Assembly: GCF_036245865.1 (NCBI RefSeq)
Contig: NZ_BTTW01000004.1
Coordinates: 620,001 to 684,000 of the forward strand
Reading direction: 5' to 3'
DNA length: 64,000 bases
Source: Corallococcus caeni
Lineage (GTDB): Bacteria; Myxococcota; Myxococcia; Myxococcales; Myxococcaceae
A program made the position numbers and the translations under genes. A model generated the notes under the pieces. The model saw only the letters and a program-made list of their open reading frames with translations. It had not been told where the DNA came from and did not search any database. Positions 62,900 through 64,000 of this stretch are shown here, piece after piece. Position 1 is the first letter of the stretch. Each line of letters starts with the position of its first letter.

Positions 62900-62972
62900 A
62901 GCGGCGGAAGGGATTCGAACCCTCGACCCCGAGCTTGGGAAGCTCGTGCTCTACCAACTGAGCTACCACCGC
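62900..62972 (-). tRNA. tRNA-Gly (CCC anticodon)
   Basis: A 73-nt tRNA. The acceptor GCGGTGG (5' end 62972) pairs with CCGCCGC with one G-U, and the anticodon stem CGAGC/GCTCG encloses TTCCCAA, giving CCC. The D-loop AGCTCAGTTGGTAGAGC and T-arm GGGTTCGAATCCC are standard. CCA is not encoded. It serves the GGG codons common in this genome. Confidence 0.96.
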
Positions 62973-62995
62973 GTGCGACGTGCGAAGCAGGGCCC

Positions 62996-63024
62996 AAAGT
63001 AGGGGCGGGGCCCTGCCTTGTCAA
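62996..63024 (-). promoter_or_regulatory. sigma70 promoter of tRNA-Gly
   Basis: On the minus strand: perfect -35 TTGACA (63019-63024), a 17-nt spacer and -10 TACTTT (62996-63001), with the start expected near 62988, 15 nt before the mature 5' end. Confidence 0.72.
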
Positions 63025-63035
63025 TCAGAAGTCGG

Positions 63036-64000
63036 CTACTCCCCCTCCTCGACTGTCAGCTGGTAGGAGTCCTGAAAGTTCGCTTCGCGGTTCTTCGCGT
63101 CGCGGACTTCGAAGACGTAGACGCCGGGCTCGGCGCTGTAGCGGATGGTCTCCGGCTGGTCACCCTTCGCGCGGTCGGACGTCTGCACCAGCGTCAGCTT
63201 CCCGTCCGGCTGCAGCCGGTGCAGGTACAGCCCCACGTCCACCTTCAGGATGCCCAGCAGCGTCGCGGTGATGGCCGTGCGCACCGGCCGGTCGGACAGG
63301 TCCACCCGGTAGTAGTCCACGTCCTTCGCCGGGTACACCGTGCCTCGCACCGCCTTGCCCAGGGTCAGGTCCTGCGCGCGGTCGGACGTGTTGTTGGGCT
63401 CGCGCTCCTGGCTGCCGTCGTCCGGCACCGTCGTCACGCTGATGCGGTAGGGCTGGTCCGCGTTCTCGAAGTCCTTCACGAACTTGCCGTTCACCTTGCG
63501 GAACGACCCCTCCACCCGGAAGTAGCAGGTGCCGCTGCACGCGACGTTGTTGAGCCGCTCCGGCTCCTTCAGCGCCCCGTCGTTGGCCTTGAGCAGCACT
63601 GTCTCCTTCAGCCCGTCTCCCTGCGGCGGCTCCACCATCGACAGCGTCAGGTCCAACCGCTCCACGCCCGACAGCTCCACCTTCGCCAGCACCGGCTCGC
63701 GCGCCGTCAGCACGTAGTTGTCCACGTCCGACTTCGGCGACAGGAAGCCCTCGCGATAGCCCGCGCCCGTCAGCGGCGTGGCCTTGAGCAGCTCGTCGTT
63801 GGGCTCCAGCTCCGCGTGCGCCCCCGCCTCCTCCTGGGACACCGTCAGCGTGTACGGCACCTGCGCGTTGTAGGTGCGCCGCTGCGCCTTGCCCGTCCCC
63901 GTCCAGCCGCCCTTCACCACCACGTAGACCACCCGGTCCGTGGCCCTCACGCCGATGTTGCGCAGGGCGAGCGGCTCGCCCTCCTTGCCCTGCAGCGTGA
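63036..64000 (-). CDS. Secreted protein with PPC-like repeats (N-terminus beyond window)
   Basis: The frame remains open to the window edge, so the protein's start lies outside; 321 codons are seen. Two units begin with EPNDELLKATPL and EPNNTSDRAQDL, followed by DVDNYVLTA and DVDYYRVDLS, the pattern of bacterial pre-peptidase C-terminal domains, which are usually attached to secreted enzymes. The end is YQLTVEEGE. GTG 63950 lies in frame but EGEPLALRNIGV continues upstream of it, so it is not the start. The missing N-terminus may hold an enzyme domain. Confidence 0.75.
   Translation of the reverse strand, partial: TLQGKEGEPLALRNIGVRATDRVVYVVVKGGWTGTGKAQRRTYNAQVPYTLTVSQEEAGAHAELEPNDELLKATPLTGAGYREGFLSPKSDVDNYVLTAREPVLAKVELSGVERLDLTLSMVEPPQGDGLKETVLLKANDGALKEPERLNNVACSGTCYFRVEGSFRKVNGKFVKDFENADQPYRISVTTVPDDGSQEREPNNTSDRAQDLTLGKAVRGTVYPAKDVDYYRVDLSDRPVRTAITATLLGILKVDVGLYLHRLQPDGKLTLVQTSDRAKGDQPETIRYSAEPGVYVFEVRDAKNREANFQDSYQLTVEEGE

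Noticed and set aside
62796-62969. N-terminal extension of the 61683-62795 protein starting MVAQLVEHELPK
   Set aside because: It is a translation through tRNA-Gly and its terminator. The true start is after the terminator, with GAGGAG and a signal peptide.

Overview
The window is about 70% GC, coding regions are dense, and third codon positions are almost always G or C. The gene content points to a myxobacterium of the Myxococcaceae, closest in style to Corallococcus or Myxococcus: DUF4388 proteins, secreted matrixin and gluzincin lipoproteins, ELWxxDGT repeats, many short lipoproteins, sigma54 promoters and tightly overlapping genes. This taxonomic call is inferred from gene style, not from a marker gene. 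I see no insertion sequence, prophage, integrase or CRISPR array, so this is chromosomal backbone with some lineage-specific islands.

Layout. 0-4 kb: an Omp85-type barrel protein, a phosphodiesterase and a flippase-like membrane protein. 4.1-9.7 kb, minus strand: tRNA-Leu(CAG) and an iron-sulfur assembly operon in the order iscS-iscU-iscA-hscB-hscA-fdx, with a near-consensus promoter, no iscR beside it and a terminator inside it. 9.9-13 kb: an SPFH/coiled-coil protein and a short DsbD. 13-17 kb: a DTW-domain tRNA modification enzyme, an ECF-type sigma factor and two zf-HC2 proteins. 17-21 kb: secreted peptidases and lipoproteins. 21.4-25.6 kb: a complete RNA-repair cluster, with rtcR divergent from rtcB-rtcA, a good sigma54 promoter and palindromic operator candidates. 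25.7-36.4 kb: an Fpg-like glycosylase lacking the usual N-terminal proline, a degenerate receiver-DUF4388 protein, yebC-ruvC-ruvA, and ruvB about 3 kb further on. 36.4-41 kb: lpxC behind a sigma54-like promoter, a DsbA-type lipoprotein and a DUF4388 protein. 41-47.6 kb: pepA, a PF00882-like protein, a TauE/DUF1634 pair, a TPR protein and a RamB/ScfR-type regulator. 47.9-50.4 kb: fabF divergent from a thioesterase-tetR pair across a shared palindrome.

The most interesting region is 51.9-54.65 kb. It holds an ECF-like promoter motif, a YceI protein, a small exported Cys-rich peptide with repeated K-x-A-E-x-x-C units, a strong hairpin, a DUF692 (MNIO) enzyme and its DUF2063 partner. This is the layout of an oxidatively modified, ribosomally made metal-binding peptide system (HvfA/bufferin type). 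The peptide's Cys pattern and the link to YceI look specific to this locus.

The rest holds serC, a chalcone-isomerase-fold exported protein, an M13 peptidase, a GlsB/YeaQ membrane protein, a SplB-like radical SAM protein, two unknown proteins, tRNA-Gly(CCC) with its own promoter and terminator, and a PPC-type secreted protein cut by the window edge.
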